Below are positions 14,324-16,765 of a stretch of 16,765 nt of DNA, piece after piece. This stretch comes from an uncultured Clostridium sp. (GTDB lineage Bacteria > Bacillota > Clostridia > TANB77 > CAG-508): contig CATYUF010000038.1 of the NCBI GenBank assembly GCA_958413095.1, positions 1 through 16,765 of the forward strand, given 5' to 3'. The translations under genes were made by a program, and so were the position numbers. Under the pieces are notes generated by a model, which saw nothing but the letters and a program-made list of their open reading frames with translations, was not told the DNA's origin and searched no databases. The first letter of the stretch is position 1, and every line of letters begins with the position of its first letter.

Positions 14324-15916
14324 TTAATCTATATTTATCCATTTTTCTCCATCCCATATAGTATTAAAATCCAATGTAGGATATTCACCTTCTAATTGTA
14401 TCCACTTTGCCCATCCTTTAGTGTCATCGTTATTTTCTATATAACTATTTAATTTAGTTATAAACTCTTTACTTTGCATATATTCTTGGCTATGTGGCAA
14501 TGCAATTGAAGTTTCAAATGATGAAGTTTCAAGATAAAAACAATTTGATACATTAGGAGTTATTATTCTTATCTTTCCTATGATTGCTTTTCCTTTTTTC
14601 CCTAAATTATCAATTTTCCCTGTGTTCCATGAATTAATTATGTTTAGTCTGCCTATGTTATTTGCCATATATCCATATATTCCAGATGTTGCATTATATA
14701 TAGTTGAATTTTCGGATGTTATATTACCAACATTATAACAATTGAATATTTTAGCAGAATCAGCCCAATATTCTCCACCATTAATTCCACATGCTACTGA
14801 TTTTTGTCCATCAACTGTTCCTTTATTGTAACAGTTTATAGTTTTTGCACTTCCTGTTCCTACTATTCCTCCTGCTAATCCCGCACTTTCTATTTTTCCA
14901 TTATTTGAACAAGAATATATTGTTCCAAAATAATATCCCGCTATTCCTCCACATCCATATATATTATTTTTTTGTTTCTTTATAGTACAGCTATTATTAC
15001 AAAATTCTATTTTTCCATTTCCATATCCTACTATACTGCCAACACTACAAAACCCTTGCTCGCCATTTTGTATAATTTCTCCTGAAATACTTAAATTTTT
15101 AATATTTGAGGTTTTTCCCGTTGTTCCAAATAAAGCTACATGTTCTAATGAACTAGTAATATAAATATTGTCTAGTTTATGTTTTTTTCCGTCAAATATA
15201 CCATTAAAAATCAATGTTTCTTGACGTGATTTAGATATTGGCTCAAATCCTGTTCCTGTTGATAATTCTGTCATTAAATCACTAGTCATTCCATCTTTAT
15301 TTATATCCCCATATTTATTTATTTGGTAATCCTCATAAGATAATTCTGATTGAAAGTCTAAATTTCTTGTCATTATTATTTCTTTTCCACTAAAATTATC
15401 TTTTTTTGATCTATTTGAAAAATCAACCAAATCTTCAATGCAATTTATTTGATAAGGTTTTTCTTTGCTTCCATCTAAAGTATTCCCTTTAGTTATATCT
15501 CCTGCTTGAATATCTTCTATTTTTTCTATTTCTACTGGACCTTCTACATCTTTTCCATAGCTTATTTTATAGTTTCTATTTGTTTCTAAAAAAGTAACAA
15601 TATAACTATCTTTTCCATCTTTTATTACTTTTGTTTTATCTTTTCCTTCAATAGTATCTAAAGCATTTTGTAACCCTACTTTTGTAATATTTTTACCATC
15701 ATTTGATATTAAAACTTCATTTTGGGCTAAACTAGCTATTTCTTTTTCTTCACCTATTTTTGTTTCTTCTTTTGAAGTATTTGTATTTATTAATATTCCA
15801 TTATCTCCTGTTAGCATCACTATGCTTATTCCTGCTAAAATTAGTAATATAATAATCGTAATTACTAGCGCTATTACTGTTATTCCTTTTTCTTTTCTTA
15901 ACTTCTTATTATTCAT
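14324..15916 (-). CDS. Pilin-like N-terminus, GLUG-repeat surface protein
   Basis: The 530-aa product starts with KEKGITVIALVITIIILLIL, the prepilin-like signal common in uncultured Clostridia: basic residues, a Gly (G11) as possible prepilin-peptidase site, then a hydrophobic helix. The position-5 Glu of classical pilins is Ala16 here, so pilus assembly cannot be assumed. A linker domain (about 45-150) is followed by a GLUG/adhesin-like region: FNGIFDGKKHKLDNIYI, then repeated GxIxGY...IxxCxNxGxI units such as GGIAGYYFGTIYSCSNNGKI and NCYNKGTV (about 255-420). Cysteines recur once per repeat. A DxNxDGxxxD loop at 204-213 resembles a calcium-binding loop. The likely location is the outer cell surface, with an adhesive or structural role inferred from repeats only. 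The ATG follows GGGAGG. The leader contains a long hairpin and a microsatellite. Confidence 0.8.
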   Translation of the reverse strand: MNNKKLRKEKGITVIALVITIIILLILAGISIVMLTGDNGILINTNTSKEETKIGEEKEIASLAQNEVLISNDGKNITKVGLQNALDTIEGKDKTKVIKDGKDSYIVTFLETNRNYKISYGKDVEGPVEIEKIEDIQAGDITKGNTLDGSKEKPYQINCIEDLVDFSNRSKKDNFSGKEIIMTRNLDFQSELSYEDYQINKYGDINKDGMTSDLMTELSTGTGFEPISKSRQETLIFNGIFDGKKHKLDNIYITSSLEHVALFGTTGKTSNIKNLSISGEIIQNGEQGFCSVGSIVGYGNGKIEFCNNSCTIKKQKNNIYGCGGIAGYYFGTIYSCSNNGKIESAGLAGGIVGTGSAKTINCYNKGTVDGQKSVACGINGGEYWADSAKIFNCYNVGNITSENSTIYNATSGIYGYMANNIGRLNIINSWNTGKIDNLGKKGKAIIGKIRIITPNVSNCFYLETSSFETSIALPHSQEYMQSKEFITKLNSYIENNDDTKGWAKWIQLEGEYPTLDFNTIWDGEKWINID

Positions 15917-15956
15917 TTTTTCCTCCCTTTTTATTTATTTCTTTAATCAATTTCAA

Positions 15957-16006
15957 AAATACAGCAACAAAACCTGTATATTCTACAAGTTTTTATTACT
16001 GTATTT
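15957..16006 (-). promoter_or_regulatory. Leader hairpin of the pilin-like gene
   Basis: AAATACAGCAACAAAACC at the left end is complementary to the arm ending GTATTT at 16006, about 21 pairs with a 5-base loop and one bulge. Read as minus-strand RNA, three of the pairs are G-U; on the plus strand these would be A-C mismatches, so the structure favours the pilin-gene transcript. The 3' arm runs into UUUUU, so it could also act as an attenuator. It lies about 40 bases upstream of the start codon. Confidence 0.55.
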
Positions 16007-16031
16007 TATCTCATTTATATTATAATTCTAA
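16003..16031 (-). promoter_or_regulatory. Promoter region of the pilin-like gene
   Basis: Two overlapping candidates exist on the minus strand: TAAAAT (16003-16008) with TTAGAA (16026-16031) at 17 bases, and a perfect TATAAT (16019-16024) with a weak -35. The second would place the leader hairpin at the extreme 5' end of the mRNA; the first would cut into it. Confidence 0.5.
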
Positions 16032-16053
16032 CTTTTTTAATCATTAAACATAA

Positions 16054-16070
16054 TGTGTGTGTGTGTGTGT
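16054..16070. repeat. (TG)8 dinucleotide microsatellite
   Basis: Seventeen bases of uninterrupted TG/CA repeat lie 22 bp upstream of the TTAGAA -35 candidate of the pilin-like gene. It is the only such tract in the window and lies between genes. The remaining 15917-16209 spacer also has a 7-bp AT hairpin (16157-16175) that may weakly terminate the zinc-ribbon gene. Confidence 0.9.
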
Positions 16071-16209
16071 ACTCTCGCAAGGCTTTCAGCAAATAACATA
16101 TTTTTCCTCTTCTTCTGTTTTAATTATACTTTATTTACAAACGATATCATAATTTTATTAAAAATATATTTTAATGCATTTTTTATTTTTGTATTGTTAA
16201 TATTATATC

Positions 16210-16746
16210 TTACATATCATCATCATTTTCTTGTCTTTGATTTTTATTTTTTTCTTCTTCAACTTCATTTTCTTCTTCGCTGTAATCGTTATCTGAATCA
16301 CATCCAGAGCATATTGAACAACTTCCACTACAACCTTCATATTCAGTAGTGTCTTCTGAACCATCTCCGGTCCAATCTAGTTCTATAATATTGTGACATT
16401 CTGGACATTCCATTTCTGTTTTATCTTCATCTACATCGATGATAAATTGATAATTACAATATGGACAAACAATTTCAAAGTCAAATCCATCTTCTGCATA
16501 AATATCTTTTTCGATGTTATTTATTATATTTTCCATTTTATTTAGTTTATCTTGTAATTCTTTTTGAGTATCTTCTAATTGTTGCATTTTTACTTCTTTA
16601 TATGTTATTATCTTTTCCATTTGATCAATAATAACATCAACAAATGAAGCAAATCTTTGCTTAATATAGTTTAAATCTTCTTCATTTTTTATATTTTTTT
16701 CTAAGTCTGCTAAAAATTTAGTATACTCTTCTTTTAACCCTGTCAT
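16210..16746 (-). CDS. Coiled-coil, zinc-ribbon acidic protein
   Basis: This 178-aa protein has a helical N-terminal half with a heptad-like coiled coil (about 38-82, KMQQLEDTQKELQDKLNKME), then a rubredoxin-like zinc ribbon C94-PY-C97 ... C114-PE-C117 ending HNIIELDW, then a cysteine cluster C139/C143/C146/C149 and a strongly acidic tail (SEEENEVEEEK...ENDDDM). The layout resembles Clostridial proteins annotated with a CD1247-type N-terminal domain plus zinc ribbon; that link is from memory and the molecular role is not known. It looks cytosolic, with no signal or membrane segment. The ATG is preceded by AAAGGTGTGA with acceptable spacing. The gene runs toward the pilin-like gene on the same strand, but the 293-base gap with its own promoter suggests separate units. 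Its upstream region is beyond the window. Confidence 0.75.
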   Translation of the reverse strand: MTGLKEEYTKFLADLEKNIKNEEDLNYIKQRFASFVDVIIDQMEKIITYKEVKMQQLEDTQKELQDKLNKMENIINNIEKDIYAEDGFDFEIVCPYCNYQFIIDVDEDKTEMECPECHNIIELDWTGDGSEDTTEYEGCSGSCSICSGCDSDNDYSEEENEVEEEKNKNQRQENDDDM

Positions 16747-16765
16747 AGTAATGTCACACCTTTCT

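Noticed and set aside
16053..16349. Plus-strand frame beginning MCVCVCTL
   Set aside because: Its start is the TG repeat itself and the rest is the complement of the acidic zinc-ribbon gene.

Overview
The window comes from the chromosome of a very AT-rich Firmicute using the standard code, most likely an anaerobic gut Clostridia lineage. The evidence is a PolC-type replicative polymerase, a T-box leader in front of an alpha2-type glycyl-tRNA synthetase, A/T-ending codons, strong AAAGGAGG-like ribosome binding sites, an RNHCP protein and a pilin-like surface protein family typical of uncultured Clostridia. I see no phage, CRISPR array or intact insertion sequence.

Left part (1-8541): a hotdog-fold acyl-CoA thioesterase behind a perfect TTGACA-17-TATAAT promoter; then, on the minus strand, polC (1609 aa, unusually long because the OB fold is duplicated). 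Its 3' end runs directly into the C-terminal remnant of an HTH-Fic protein. Diverging from polC is a U32-family/DUF3656 protein related to the RNA hydroxylation factor RlhA, ending at a perfect 16-bp terminator hairpin.

Middle part (8666-13460, all minus strand): a small RNHCP zinc protein; a nucleoside kinase carrying TGS and ThrRS-like domains; a 360-base spacer with a long imperfect hairpin; an unrecognised 147-aa protein with its own promoter; and glycyl-tRNA synthetase controlled by a readable glycine T-box leader (promoter, specifier, T-box, terminator).

Right part (13413-16765): tRNA-Trp with its own promoter and terminator; a membrane-anchored M23 peptidase whose only plausible start is AUU behind a near-perfect Shine-Dalgarno; a convergent gene for a pilin-like GLUG-repeat surface protein, with a 5' leader hairpin and a (TG)8 tract beside its promoter; and a coiled-coil/zinc-ribbon acidic protein at the edge.

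Most of the window is housekeeping (replication, tRNA charging, RNA modification, nucleoside salvage) with a small cell-surface section. The most unusual points are the polC/fic junction, the doubled OB fold in PolC, the AUU start, and the regulatory structure upstream of the pilin-like gene. I found no clear new multi-gene system.
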